Translations under genes and position numbers: made by a program
Source: Methylomonas fluvii
GTDB lineage: Bacteria > Pseudomonadota > Gammaproteobacteria > Methylococcales > Methylomonadaceae
Direction: 5' to 3'
Length of the DNA: 64,000 bases
Assembly: GCF_014850975.1 (NCBI RefSeq)
Contig: NZ_JACXST010000002.1
Location: forward strand, 1,178,001-1,242,000
Part shown: positions 41,619-51,290 of the stretch, piece by piece
Numbering within the stretch: position 1 is the first letter of the stretch
Layout of the letters: each line of letters opens with the position of its first letter
Notes under the pieces: generated by a model
What the model saw: only the letters and a program-made list of their open reading frames with translations
The model's database searches: none
Told to the model about the DNA's origin: nothing

Positions 41619-42575
41619 ATGACGGCGCCCAAGCTTTCGCAACAGCAAAAAATTCTTCAGCAAGCCGCAACCTGGTTTGTGGAGTTACAGTCTGAATACT
41701 GCGATGAGCAGCGGCGTCAAGCATTCGCGCAATGGCTTCTGCAAAATCCAGGGCATCAGACCGCTTACGACGACATCGCAAACCTTTGGGGAAACCTGGA
41801 CGAGCTAAAAGCCACCGAGGTCGCCGGTTTGAATACCGCGCGCTCCGCAAGGCCCCGAGCCTGGCGAAACGGCAAAATGTTAACCGGTAGCCTGCTGCTT
41901 GCCACGATGTTGACCGGCGCATGGCTGGATTTCAAGGCGCCCAGCAGGGTTTACCAAACAGGCATTGGCGAACGGCAAACCGTGCAACTGGCCGACGGCT
42001 CCCAACTGCAATTGAATACCGGCACACAACTACGTGTACGTCTGTCCTGGCGGCGCCGCGAGATCGAATTGCAGCAAGGCGAAGCCATGTTCAACGTCGC
42101 CCATCAGGCCTGGCGCCCTTTTACCGTACATACCGGCAATCTACAGATTAAAGACATCGGCACCGTGTTTAACGTGCGGCATGATAGTCACGGCACCGCC
42201 GTATCGGTGCTGGAAGGCGAAGTTGCCCTAAATGCAGGTCGCAGTTGGTTTGGCGAAAATTTACCCGCCGGCTTCAGCCGCAAAATAGATGCAGGCGGCC
42301 ACTGGCAAAAACCCGAAAAAACCAATACCGAACAAGTGGCGGCTTGGCTCAACGGTCACCTATTGTTCGACCATACCCCGCTAACCGAAGTCGTCGCGGA
42401 ACTGGAGCGTTATCACGCCGTGCGTTTTGCGTTTGCCGATCCTGCTTTGGCCAAACAAACCCTGAGCGGCAGTTTCAATACCGCCGATCTCAAGCCGTTT
42501 CTGCAGGCCCTGGAAAAAATCCTGCCTATCCGCGTGCAACGCCAAAAGCAATCCGTCGTGCTTTACAGCCGCTAA
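41619..42575 (+). CDS. FecR-like sigma-factor regulator
   Basis: A 318-residue inner-membrane anti-sigma/signal relay protein. The cytoplasmic N-terminus contains AATWFVELQSE and FAQWLLQNPGHQTAYDDIANLW. One transmembrane helix at about 90-107 (MLTGSLLLATMLTGAWL) precedes the periplasmic FecR domain (VQLADGSQLQLNTGTQLRV; FNVRHDSHGTAVSVLEGEV) and a short STN-like C-terminal part (GHLLFDHTPLTEVVAELERY). It passes the receptor's signal to the FecI-like factor encoded 12 bases upstream. Confidence 0.88.
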   Translation: MTAPKLSQQQKILQQAATWFVELQSEYCDEQRRQAFAQWLLQNPGHQTAYDDIANLWGNLDELKATEVAGLNTARSARPRAWRNGKMLTGSLLLATMLTGAWLDFKAPSRVYQTGIGERQTVQLADGSQLQLNTGTQLRVRLSWRRREIELQQGEAMFNVAHQAWRPFTVHTGNLQIKDIGTVFNVRHDSHGTAVSVLEGEVALNAGRSWFGENLPAGFSRKIDAGGHWQKPEKTNTEQVAAWLNGHLLFDHTPLTEVVAELERYHAVRFAFADPALAKQTLSGSFNTADLKPFLQALEKILPIRVQRQKQSVVLYSR

Positions 42576-42701
42576 CAAACAGGTGTTCGCGTTTGGGTAA
42601 AAAAAATATTCCCCAAACATGTCCAGTTTGACCAGTCTGCTTCGTTAATGGGGTATGGCGAGTCAAAAAATATTGCCACCCACGACTAACAGGAGACGAT
42701 C

Positions 42702-45047
42702 ATGGATTGCAAACTTAACACCACACCCGCGAAAAAACCGCGCCGACAGGCGCCTCTACTGGCTTTGGCCCTAGCTGCTTCAATCGACGCAAGCGCGGCA
42801 GGCAGCACCGGCGCAAGCCTAGACCTTCCCGCGCAGCCGCTGGCAGCGACGCTGGAGAACTTGGCAAAGTCCACCAATACCAAATTGATCTATGCCGACT
42901 CGATGGTGCAAGGCTTGCAAGCCCAGCCGTTGAAGGGCCAATACACCGTACAACAGGCGCTAGAAAAAGTATTAAGTCAGAATGGCTTACAGTACGAGCA
43001 AGTAGGCGAAGGCGTCATTGCGGTTAAAAAAGTCCCCGCGCCAAAAGCACAAGCCGTTAGGGACGATTCGACTTTCGAGCTCGGCGCGGTCACAGTGAGC
43101 GATCAAACCGATAGCATGAAATTAACCAGCAAGGACATTGCCACTTCAGTGGACATCATGTACGCCGATAAGATCGCCGACCAAAACGTGTTAACGGCTT
43201 ACGATTTGTTCCACCGCATGCCCGGCGTTCAGGTGACCCAATTCGGCCAAGGCATCACGACCGGCAAAATGTCGTTTCGCGGTTTCAACGGCGAAGGCCG
43301 GGTTAACGCGGTCAAATTATTGATCGACGGCGTGCCCAGCAACACCAATAGCGGGGACACCTATTTCATCGACTCGCTGTTTCCGCTGGACATCGAATCC
43401 ATCGAAGTGGTGCGGGGTACCAACGACGCCCGCTACGGCCTGCACTCTTTTGCCGGTAACATCAGCATGAACACCACCACTGGCGGCAACTACGCCAAGG
43501 GCCGGCTCAGTTACGGCAGTTTCAATACCCACGACATCCAGTCCGGGCTGGGTTACGAAAAAGACGGTCTCTCGCAAAACTATCAAATATCCTATCGCGC
43601 CAGCGACGGCTACCGCGACCACAGCGACACCGATAAAAACAGCTTTTCCGGCAAATGGTTTTACACCCCGGACGACCAAAAATACAAAATAGGTCTGATC
43701 GCCCGCTGGAGCGAAGCCGGCGCCCAAGAACCCGGCTATATGACTTACCAGGAACAGTTACTCAATCAAACCCAAACCTTTGCCCGAAATGCCACCGACG
43801 GCGGCAAACGTACGGTTGGTCAAGTCAGCACCCATTTGGACGTCAACCTCAGCCCCACCTTATTCTGGTCGTCCAAGGTCTACGGCACGTTGTTCGACGA
43901 CCAGCGTTACGTGTCCTATGGCCCAGGGGCGATACAGCAAGAACGTGACCGCGACGAAATTCAGTACGGCGCGATGACCTCGCTGACCTACCATCCGGTC
44001 ATCAGTTGGCTGGACGATTTTTCCCTGGAAACCGGCTTCGACTTTCAACAACAGGAAAACAAATATCTGCGCTATCTAACCACTAGCCGCGTTCGCAACA
44101 GCGGCGGTTTGCGTAACGACGAGAAATGGGACTTCCTGAACTATGGCGGCTACATCCAGGCGATCATCAAGCCCTTCAAATGGTTGAAACTAACGCCGGG
44201 TTACCGCGCCGACATCATCGACGGCAGCTTTTTCAGCTATCGCCCGAACGCATCGTTCGGCTCCTACCCTCTAAATGACTATGGCACGATTTCGCAACCG
44301 AAAATCGGCGCGGTGATTACGCCGATCGAAGGCTACAGCCTTTACGGCAACTGGGGCCGCACCTTCCAGGTCGGCCTGGGACAAGCCACCTTCATCGGCC
44401 GCAACCAAGCGAACATCGGCCCATCGTTGAATGACGGTTGGGAGGTTGGGGTCAAGTTGAAACCGGTGGATTGGGCCGAGGGCCGGGTCGCCTACTGGTC
44501 GCAAAAAGCCAGCAACGAAATTAGCCGCGACCTGGCCAGTGTGGAGTCGAGCCAGATCGGGCCCACACTGCGCCAAGGTGTCGACATTGAAGTCAAGGTT
44601 TATCCCACCGATAAAGTCGGCGTTTGGGCAGCGTACTCGTTGCAGGAGGCCAAGGTTACCAATCCGCCGGCCTTGACGGCTGGCACGATGGAATACGTCT
44701 CGGGTAATCAGGTCGTCAATACGCCAAATTATTTGTTTTCGGCCGGCATCGACTACCAAATCCTGCCGCAACTGCGTTCTTCGCTATGGACCAGCGGCCA
44801 AGGCGACTACTTTGTCGATCAAGCCAACCAGCGCGGCCAATACGGTGAGTACGCCCTGCTTAACCTCGATTTGGGCTATCAAGTCACCAAGGAAGTGGAA
44901 TTGCAATTTCAAGCTAAAAACCTGACCGACGTTCGCCGGGAATATGTTTGGTATTCCGAATCATTCGGTGCCACCGCCCAACCGTTCTTCTCGCCGGGCG
45001 ACGGCGTTGCCTTCTACGGCGCCGTCAACGTCAAGTTCGACTACTGA
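42702..45047 (+). CDS. TonB-dependent transducer receptor (FecA-like)
   Basis: A 781-residue outer-membrane receptor. A signal peptide with an unusually basic start (KKPRRQ) is followed by an STN signalling domain (LDLPAQPLAATLENLAKSTNTKLIYADSMVQGL), a plug domain with MPGVQVTQFG and VRGTNDARYGLHSFAGNI, and a beta-barrel ending in the typical phenylalanine-containing strand (VNVKFDY). With the fecI- and fecR-like genes it forms a surface-signalling system. Usual ligands are ferric siderophores; in methanotrophs similar receptors take up methanobactin. The sequence does not decide between them. GGAG precedes the ATG. Confidence 0.9.
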   Translation: MDCKLNTTPAKKPRRQAPLLALALAASIDASAAGSTGASLDLPAQPLAATLENLAKSTNTKLIYADSMVQGLQAQPLKGQYTVQQALEKVLSQNGLQYEQVGEGVIAVKKVPAPKAQAVRDDSTFELGAVTVSDQTDSMKLTSKDIATSVDIMYADKIADQNVLTAYDLFHRMPGVQVTQFGQGITTGKMSFRGFNGEGRVNAVKLLIDGVPSNTNSGDTYFIDSLFPLDIESIEVVRGTNDARYGLHSFAGNISMNTTTGGNYAKGRLSYGSFNTHDIQSGLGYEKDGLSQNYQISYRASDGYRDHSDTDKNSFSGKWFYTPDDQKYKIGLIARWSEAGAQEPGYMTYQEQLLNQTQTFARNATDGGKRTVGQVSTHLDVNLSPTLFWSSKVYGTLFDDQRYVSYGPGAIQQERDRDEIQYGAMTSLTYHPVISWLDDFSLETGFDFQQQENKYLRYLTTSRVRNSGGLRNDEKWDFLNYGGYIQAIIKPFKWLKLTPGYRADIIDGSFFSYRPNASFGSYPLNDYGTISQPKIGAVITPIEGYSLYGNWGRTFQVGLGQATFIGRNQANIGPSLNDGWEVGVKLKPVDWAEGRVAYWSQKASNEISRDLASVESSQIGPTLRQGVDIEVKVYPTDKVGVWAAYSLQEAKVTNPPALTAGTMEYVSGNQVVNTPNYLFSAGIDYQILPQLRSSLWTSGQGDYFVDQANQRGQYGEYALLNLDLGYQVTKEVELQFQAKNLTDVRREYVWYSESFGATAQPFFSPGDGVAFYGAVNVKFDY

Positions 45048-45060
45048 GTTAGCGTAAAAC

Positions 45061-46257
45061 ATGAGAGCAACGGCCAACAAGAAACAGGCTAGGCGCCAAT
45101 TCTGGCTGGCCGTACATTTATACCTCGGACTGTCGCTGGGTTTGATCATCGCCCTGGTCGGCCTGACCGGCAGCCTGCTGGTGTTTTATATCGATCTGGA
45201 CGAGTGGCTGAATCCACAGCTGATCATTTCCGAATCCAGCGCCCAACGGCAAAGCTACGAGGATATTTTTCAAGCCTTGCGCCACGCGGAGCCCACGCGG
45301 CAACGCGGCTGGCGGCTGGAAATTCCCGACGATCCACAACGCGCCATCACCGCCCGCTATTATAAGCCGCAAGAAACCGAGCATCACGGCTTTGCACCGC
45401 TGATGCTGTCGGTCGATCCGTATACCGGCACTGTCCTCGCCAATCGTTTCTGGGGCGAGTTTGCGATGACCTGGTTATACGACTTGCATTACAAGCTGCT
45501 ACTGGACAATCCCGGCAAAATTTTGATGGCCATTGTCGGCGGTTTATTGCTGATTTCCTTGATCAGCGGTGTTTACCTGTGGTGGCCGCCGTTACACAAA
45601 TTAAAGAGCGCCTTGAGCCTAAAGCGCCACGCCAGCCGCGAACGCCTGAATTACGATTTACATAAACTGGCGGGCGTCTACAGCTTGATCGTGATGATGG
45701 TATTGGCGGTAACCGGGGTAGCCTTGGAGATTCCGCAATACGTCAATCCGATACTGGGCTATTTCTCGCCTTTGCAAGCATCGCCCACGCCAAAATCGGC
45801 CATCACCGAAAACAACCCGGCGCGCATCAGCCTGGATCAAGCCGTCGCGGTCGGCCAAGCCCGGTTTCCGCAGGCACGTCTGTGTTGGATAGAGACACCG
45901 CACGATGCTAATGGCAGCTACCGCATCAATCTGCGCCAGGCTGGCGAGCCCAGTCAGCGCTTTCCCAAAACCAATGTCTGGGTCGATCAATATTCCGGCC
46001 AGGTGTTGGCGGTCAGCAATCCCGACGAACTTGGCGGCTCGGACACCGTCATCAACTGGCTGCATCCACTACATACCGGAGAAGCATTCGGCTTGACCGG
46101 CCAATTGCTGGTCTTGGTTTCCGGCTTGCTCTGCCCGCTGCTGTTCATCACCGGCGTCATACGCTGGCTGCAAAAACGCCGCGGCCGGCAACAGCATCCT
46201 CGGCGCCAGCAATCGGCAAATAACCCACCGCTACCGCCCGCCTTACAGAATCGATAA
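45061..46257 (+). CDS. PepSY-type inner-membrane protein (putative ferrisiderophore reductase)
   Basis: A 398-residue protein with four transmembrane helices typical of the PepSY-associated TM family: LYLGLSLGLIIALVGLTGSLLVFYIDL near the N-terminus, ILMAIVGGLLLISLISGVYLWW, LIVMMVLAVTGVALEI, and LLVLVSGLLCPLLFITGVIRWL near the end, with PepSY-like periplasmic segments. Conserved histidines in the helices may bind heme. Members next to siderophore receptors reduce iron at the inner membrane. It starts 14 bases after the receptor gene, so it belongs to the same operon. The C-terminal tail is basic. Confidence 0.85.
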   Translation: MRATANKKQARRQFWLAVHLYLGLSLGLIIALVGLTGSLLVFYIDLDEWLNPQLIISESSAQRQSYEDIFQALRHAEPTRQRGWRLEIPDDPQRAITARYYKPQETEHHGFAPLMLSVDPYTGTVLANRFWGEFAMTWLYDLHYKLLLDNPGKILMAIVGGLLLISLISGVYLWWPPLHKLKSALSLKRHASRERLNYDLHKLAGVYSLIVMMVLAVTGVALEIPQYVNPILGYFSPLQASPTPKSAITENNPARISLDQAVAVGQARFPQARLCWIETPHDANGSYRINLRQAGEPSQRFPKTNVWVDQYSGQVLAVSNPDELGGSDTVINWLHPLHTGEAFGLTGQLLVLVSGLLCPLLFITGVIRWLQKRRGRQQHPRRQQSANNPPLPPALQNR

Positions 46258-46270
46258 GCTCTTTATTGCC

Positions 46271-46306
46271 CCGTTGACAGTCAATGACGCAGTTGTCTGT
46301 CAACGG
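46271..46306. terminator. Hairpin after the uptake operon
   Basis: CCGTTGACAG and CTGTCAACGG form a perfect 10-bp stem with a 16-base loop. No T-run follows. Confidence 0.5.
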
Positions 46307-46428
46307 CTAAGTATTTGCAGCAAATCCGCTCGACTCATCTAAAATCTGCATAATTGCCTGATCTGTTTCGGTACTGTCTGCCGTAAATAATCGCAGCCTA
46401 ATTCTTAATTTTATTTGGCCCATAACCC

Positions 46429-47331
46429 ATGTCTCACAGTAATTCCGCCTCAGCCATCATCTATGCGTTCGCCGCTAATCTGGGCATCGCTTTGATTAAA
46501 ACCGGCGCAGCAATCTGGACCGGTTCCGGCTCGCTGCTGGCGGAAGCCATTCATTCCTTTGCCGATTGCGGCAATCAGGTCTTGCTGTTTATCGGCATGA
46601 AACGCTCGGCCCGGGCAGCAACCCAGCACCATCCTATGGGCTATGGCCGGGAAGCGTATATCTGGTCGATGATGGTAGCGATTACGCTATTCTCGGTTGG
46701 CGGCTTGTTCTCGATCCACGAAGGTTGGTTGCGTTTTCACGAATCGCACACCGTGGAAAACGCCGGTATGGCTTTGGCGATACTGGCTATCGCCGTGGTT
46801 TTGGAAGGCTTTTCGTTGCGCGCGGCCTTGGGGGCCATGGCAAACGAACGTGGCGAACGCAGCATGTGGCAATGGTTTAAAGAAACTCAGTCTAGCGAAT
46901 TGATGGTGGTCATCGGCGAGGACTTGGCCGCGCTGATTGGTCTGGTGATCGCAGCGGCGATGCTGGGCTTGACTATGCTTACCGGTAATTCGATGTACGA
47001 CGCAGTGGGCTCGATGTTGATTGGCGCCTTATTGGTCGTCGTAGCGGTTTTAGTCGGCCGGGAAGTGCATTCCTTGCTGCTCGGTGAGGCCGATGCAGGG
47101 ATTCGCGATGCCGTTCGCGGCTATCTGGAAAAGCAAGGCTGCGTCAATCGCGTCCTGAATATTTGGGCTATTAGCCACGGCAGCCAAGTGATGCTGGCTA
47201 TTAAAGCCGAACTGCTGGCGGATTTAAGCGTGGGGGAAGCTGTTGAATTAATTAACGGAATGGAAAAACAGATAAAAATCGATCATCCCCGCATTAATTG
47301 GGTCTTTTTCGAAATCGATAATTCTGATTAA
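46429..47331 (+). CDS. Cation diffusion facilitator (SLC30A9-like)
   Basis: A 300-residue CDF metal transporter with five to six transmembrane helices and a small cytoplasmic C-terminal domain (VNRVLNIWAISHGSQVMLAIKAELL). The helix-2 metal site is HSFADCGNQ. In helix 5 the usual H-x-x-x-D is replaced by GEDLAALIG, with Glu-Asp, as in the SLC30A9/ZnT9-like branch. HHPMGYGREAYIWSM also fits this branch. The transported metal, Zn or another divalent ion, cannot be fixed from the sequence. It stands alone between the uptake operon and the carboxypeptidase gene. Confidence 0.88.
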   Translation: MSHSNSASAIIYAFAANLGIALIKTGAAIWTGSGSLLAEAIHSFADCGNQVLLFIGMKRSARAATQHHPMGYGREAYIWSMMVAITLFSVGGLFSIHEGWLRFHESHTVENAGMALAILAIAVVLEGFSLRAALGAMANERGERSMWQWFKETQSSELMVVIGEDLAALIGLVIAAAMLGLTMLTGNSMYDAVGSMLIGALLVVVAVLVGREVHSLLLGEADAGIRDAVRGYLEKQGCVNRVLNIWAISHGSQVMLAIKAELLADLSVGEAVELINGMEKQIKIDHPRINWVFFEIDNSD

Positions 47332-47379
47332 ATAATATAGTCAAATGTTTAGGCCAACTATCTGGAGCAAAGTAATAAC

Positions 47380-48708
47380 TTGAGCACCCTACCCAAAACC
47401 CGTTTAGCGTTACTTTCTCTAGCTTGCCTAATGTTGCAAAGCACTCCTGCGGCCGCCAGATATGCGGCAATAGTGATCGACGCCGACACCGGCCGCGTGG
47501 TTCACGAAACCGAATCCACTCAACGCTGGTATCCCGCGTCATTGACCAAAGTCATGACTATTTATTTAACGCTGTCGGCATTGGAAAATGGCCGTCTGCG
47601 ACTGACCGATACCGTTTTCGCGTCAAAACACGCGGCCTCGCAACCGCCTTCCAAGCTGGGTTTGCGCACTGGCCAAAGTTTGACGGTGGAACAAGCCATC
47701 ATGGCGGTCACCACCCGGTCCGCTAACGACGCGGCGGTCGTTCTGGCGGAAAAGCTGGGCGGTACGGAAAGCAATTTTGCGGCGATGATGACCCAGCAAG
47801 CGCGCACGCTTGGCATGTACAACAGCTCGTTCGAAAACGCCAGCGGCTTGCCCAACGACGGGCAAATCAGCAGCGCCCGCGACCTAGCCTTGTTATCTGC
47901 TGCGTTGATTCGCGATTTCCCGCAACATTATCATTATTTTTCGGCGACGGAATTTAACTACAAAGGCCGGGTAATGCCCAATACCAACCGCATTCTGAAA
48001 AGCTATCCGGATGCCGATGGTCTGAAAACCGGTTTTACCTGCGGCTCCGGCTACAACCTGATTGCCTCGGCCAAACGCAACGGTCATCGTTTGATCGGCG
48101 TGTTATTGGGCGCACACAGCAGCGGTGAACGTTTCGAACAAATGGGCAATCTGTTGGACATGGGCTTTGCCAATAGCGAAAAAGGCTTGTTCGGCGAGCA
48201 TATTTCGCAATTGAAGGATTACAGCGCCCTGCCGCCACCGTTTCAATTGTCGTCCAACCGTTGTGCCGGCAGTGCGGAACAAATGGGGGCCGACTCCGGC
48301 AGCAGCCGATATGAACCGATTCATATCAACGCCCCATACAACAGTCGCCGCGAAAAACTCACGCAATTGGCACAAGCCAAACCGCAAAGCCGCGGCAATG
48401 TTTGGACCGTCAGCATGGGAAGTTTCCCTAGAAAAATCGACGCCGATGTCAATCTGCAGCGTGCACGTAACGCTCTTGGCCCGTTAGCTAAAACCGGGCA
48501 TGTAGGCATCGTCAAAACCAAGACCAAAGGCAGCACGGCGTGGCGCGCGCAATGGACCGGCTTACAGCAAGACGACAGTCAGGATTTTTGCCGGCGGCTC
48601 CGCGCCAAACATCTGGATTGCAGCGCATCGCCACAGCCCAGACAGGCCTTGGCGGCCAACAACAGCCCATCTAAACCGGTACGCCGCGTCAATCATCGCA
48701 GATCCTGA
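47380..48708 (+). CDS. D-alanyl-D-alanine carboxypeptidase with SPOR-like tail
   Basis: A 442-residue S11-family penicillin-binding protein that trims the terminal D-Ala of peptidoglycan stems in the periplasm. The signal peptide ends in AAAR. Active-site motifs are SLTK (in YPASLTKVM), SAN (in TTRSANDAAVV) and KTG (in DGLKTGFT). After the peptidase domain, about residue 275, there is a linker and a SPOR-like domain (NVWTVSMGSFPRKIDADVNLQRARNAL), which binds denuded septal glycans. There is no ATG at the start; a TTG is used, with GGAG 12 bases upstream. slyX converges from the other side. Confidence 0.88.
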   Translation: MSTLPKTRLALLSLACLMLQSTPAAARYAAIVIDADTGRVVHETESTQRWYPASLTKVMTIYLTLSALENGRLRLTDTVFASKHAASQPPSKLGLRTGQSLTVEQAIMAVTTRSANDAAVVLAEKLGGTESNFAAMMTQQARTLGMYNSSFENASGLPNDGQISSARDLALLSAALIRDFPQHYHYFSATEFNYKGRVMPNTNRILKSYPDADGLKTGFTCGSGYNLIASAKRNGHRLIGVLLGAHSSGERFEQMGNLLDMGFANSEKGLFGEHISQLKDYSALPPPFQLSSNRCAGSAEQMGADSGSSRYEPIHINAPYNSRREKLTQLAQAKPQSRGNVWTVSMGSFPRKIDADVNLQRARNALGPLAKTGHVGIVKTKTKGSTAWRAQWTGLQQDDSQDFCRRLRAKHLDCSASPQPRQALAANNSPSKPVRRVNHRRS

Positions 48709-48716
48709 GGTTAAAA

Positions 48717-48923
48717 TCAGTAATGGGGCGGCCGCTCGTCGGCCGCACCAGCCTGGCGATCATCCAGCGCCAGGCTTTTGATCTTGTCGTTCAGCAATTT
48801 ACAGGTTTCTTCCAGTTTGCCGATTTGCTTTTGCTGGTCTGCCACCACTTGGTTCAAAGCCTGAATCAAATCCTCCTGATACGCTTGTTTGATCTCCAAT
48901 TCGATGAATCTTTCTTCGCTCAT
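48717..48923 (-). CDS. slyX: SlyX family protein
   Basis: A 68-residue protein, nearly all coiled coil (IELEIKQAYQEDLIQALNQVVADQQKQIGKLEE), ending in the PPHY signature typical of SlyX. Its function is not well established in any organism. It is transcribed toward the carboxypeptidase gene, leaving eight bases between the stops. The tail before PPHY is slightly longer than usual. Confidence 0.9.
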   Translation of the reverse strand: MSEERFIELEIKQAYQEDLIQALNQVVADQQKQIGKLEETCKLLNDKIKSLALDDRQAGAADERPPHY

Positions 48924-49052
48924 GGCTCCCGCCGCTGACTGTGTAAATTTGCCATTCTAATCGAAAATCCCGACAGTTTTGCCGCATGCACTCGCATAGC
49001 TTCTATAAACTCGCTATCATTGATAAGTCATCAACATAGCGAGGATGCAACT

Positions 49053-49355
49053 ATGGCAACTATTACAGATCCGGTCATTGGCCGTTGGTATAAAGACCTG
49101 GAAAGTAATCTCACCTTCAAGGTGGTAGCGATTGAAGGTAACGACGAATCGGTGGAAGTTCAGTTCGCCAATGGCGATTTGGGCGAATACGACAACGAAT
49201 CCTGGTACGGTTCCACTATCGATTACATTGAAGACCCGGAAGACTGGAGCGCGCCGTTCGATGAGTTGGAAGCCGACGATCTGGGCTACACAGACCCCGA
49301 TAGACATGCCCGCCCGGATGCGGAAGATTTGGACATTAGCGATTTGTTGGATTGA
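49053..49355 (+). CDS. Conserved acidic protein (DUF6763-like)
   Basis: A 100-residue acidic soluble protein. DPVIGRWYKDLESNLTFKVVAIEGNDESVEVQFANGDLGEYDNESWYG suggests a small beta-barrel (Tudor- or SH3-like), followed by EDPEDWSAPFDELE and an acidic tail ending DISDLLD. It matches what I recall of the DUF6763 group in gammaproteobacteria; no function is known. GAGG eight bases before the ATG at 49053 decides the start. It is the first of four closely spaced genes ending with metA and a deaminase. Confidence 0.7.
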   Translation: MATITDPVIGRWYKDLESNLTFKVVAIEGNDESVEVQFANGDLGEYDNESWYGSTIDYIEDPEDWSAPFDELEADDLGYTDPDRHARPDAEDLDISDLLD

Positions 49356-49363
49356 GATAATTT

Positions 49364-50212
49364 ATGAGAATGACCCCGCAACAATTTCTGGACTGGGAAT
49401 CCAAGAGTATCACCCTGCTGGCCATGTCCGGCGCCGGCAAAACCACCCTCTCGGCCAAGTTACCCAGGGACAAATGGTTTCATTATTCCGGCGATTACCG
49501 CATCGGCACCAAATACCTAGAAGAACCGATTCTGGATAACATCAAACAGCAAGCGATGGGTGTGCCGTTTTTGCGCGATTTGCTCAAATCGGACTCTATC
49601 TATATTTGCAGCAATATCACCGTGGAAAACCTGGCACCGGTGTCTAGCTTTCTGGGCAAAATCGGCGATCCGGCTAAAGGCGGCTTGTCGCAAGCCGAAT
49701 TCAAACGCCGCCAGGCGCTGCATCATCAAGCCGAAATCGCGGCGATGAACGACGTGCCGGACTTTATCCACAAAGCCGAAGACATCTACGGCTACAAACA
49801 TTTCATCAACGACGCCGGCGGTAGCGTTTGCGAACTGGATTGCCCGGAGGTTCTGGAAAACCTGGCCAAACACACGCTGATTGTTTACATCAAAATTCCG
49901 CCGGCTTTGGAACAGACCATCATCGACCGCGCCAAAAAAGATCCCAAACCCTTGTATTACCGCCCTGAATTCGTCGATGAAAAACTGGACCAATTCATGA
50001 CTGAGCGCGGTTACAGCTCGACCGACCAGATTCCACCGGACGAATTCGTCAGCTGGGTGTTTCCAGAATTATTCAAAGCCAGAGTGCCGCGCTACGAAGC
50101 GATTGCTGCGCATTACGGCTACACTATCAGTGCCGACGAAACCGCTAAAGTTAATAATGAAGACGACTTTATCCGTCTGATTGCCGAGGCGATTGCCCGG
50201 CAGCAATCTTGA
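49364..50212 (+). CDS. P-loop ATPase/kinase-like protein
   Basis: A 282-residue protein with a Walker A motif GAGKTTLS at residues 23-30. The fold resembles small kinases or shikimate-kinase-like ATPases: DYRIGTKYL follows the P-loop, and FINDAGGSVCELD may hold the Walker B or substrate region. The second half has LIVYIKIPPALEQTIIDRAKKDPKPLYYRPEF, which suits a lid. Substrate is unknown. It starts eight bases after the DUF6763-like gene and ends 13 bases before metA, so it is part of that operon. Confidence 0.7.
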   Translation: MRMTPQQFLDWESKSITLLAMSGAGKTTLSAKLPRDKWFHYSGDYRIGTKYLEEPILDNIKQQAMGVPFLRDLLKSDSIYICSNITVENLAPVSSFLGKIGDPAKGGLSQAEFKRRQALHHQAEIAAMNDVPDFIHKAEDIYGYKHFINDAGGSVCELDCPEVLENLAKHTLIVYIKIPPALEQTIIDRAKKDPKPLYYRPEFVDEKLDQFMTERGYSSTDQIPPDEFVSWVFPELFKARVPRYEAIAAHYGYTISADETAKVNNEDDFIRLIAEAIARQQS

Positions 50213-50225
50213 GACCGTTCTTGTA

Positions 50226-51290
50226 ATGCCGCTAGTTGCCCATACCGCTTTACCCACTTTTCAGCGCCTGCTTGAAGAAGGCGAAGAAATTCTCAGCCCG
50301 GACCGCGCCAGTCACCAATCGATTCGAGAACTGCACATCGGTCTGTTGAATATCATGCCGGACGCCGCGCTGGAAGCCACGGAGCGCCAGTTTTTCCGCT
50401 TGGTCGGTGCTTGCAATCAGATTGCCCAATTTCACGTGCATCCGTTTACGATTGAGGGCCTGGAAAGAAGTCCGCAAGCCCTGGCGCATATTCAGCAATA
50501 TTACGAATCCTTCGAGCAAATCAAGCAAGACGGCCTGGATGCCTTGATTATCAGTGGCGCCAATGTCACCCACGACCATTTGCAAGATGAGGATTTTTGG
50601 CGGCCATTAACCGAAGTGTTCGAATGGGCCACGCAAAACGTCACCTCGGTACTGTGTTCTTGCCTAGCCACCCATGCCTTTATTCAGCATTGTTACGGCG
50701 TGGAACGCACGCGCCTGCCGGCCAAACGTTGGGGCGTGTTTTCGCATAAAGTGGTCGATAGGCAGCATCCCCTGGTGGCGGAAATCAACACCCGCTTCGA
50801 TGTGCCGCATTCGCGTTTTAACGAAGTATTTCAGCGCGACATGGAAACACACGGACTGAAAGTCCTGGTGGCCAGCGAATCCGCCGGCGTGCATCTGGCC
50901 GTTAGTCCGGACGGTTTTCGCATTGTGTTCTTCCAGGGCCATCCGGAGTACGACGACATTAGCCTGCTTAAAGAATACAAGCGCGAAGTGCTTAGGTTTT
51001 ACAACGGCGAGCGCGACGACTATCCGCCCTACCCAGAGCATTATTTCAATAGCGAAGTGCAACAGTTACTTAACGAGTACGCAAAACACGTGAAAGATGC
51101 CAAGCTCGGCAACTGCCCACTGCAAGCCATGCCGGAACCACAAATCTTTGCACACTTGGACATCACTTGGCGAGATTCCGCTAAAGCCGTGTTCAATAAC
51201 TGGCTGGGGAAGGTTTATCAGATCACCAACGAAGACCGCCGCTTGCCGTTCATGGATGGCATCGATCCTGATAATCCGCTGGATTTGTAA
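50226..51290 (+). CDS. metA: Homoserine O-acyltransferase MetA family
   Basis: A 354-residue enzyme that acylates homoserine (succinyl or acetyl donor) in the first step of methionine synthesis. Family motifs are LNIMPDA, the nucleophile region VLCSCLATHAFIQHCYG, GVFSHKVV, DVPHSRFNEV and FFQGHPEYDDISLLKEYKRE, which holds the catalytic His and Glu. It is about 45 residues longer than the E. coli enzyme, mainly at the C-terminus. The ATG at 50226 is chosen since a longer frame would overlap the preceding gene; the ribosome binding site is weak. The acyl donor cannot be settled from the sequence. Confidence 0.88.
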   Translation: MPLVAHTALPTFQRLLEEGEEILSPDRASHQSIRELHIGLLNIMPDAALEATERQFFRLVGACNQIAQFHVHPFTIEGLERSPQALAHIQQYYESFEQIKQDGLDALIISGANVTHDHLQDEDFWRPLTEVFEWATQNVTSVLCSCLATHAFIQHCYGVERTRLPAKRWGVFSHKVVDRQHPLVAEINTRFDVPHSRFNEVFQRDMETHGLKVLVASESAGVHLAVSPDGFRIVFFQGHPEYDDISLLKEYKREVLRFYNGERDDYPPYPEHYFNSEVQQLLNEYAKHVKDAKLGNCPLQAMPEPQIFAHLDITWRDSAKAVFNNWLGKVYQITNEDRRLPFMDGIDPDNPLDL

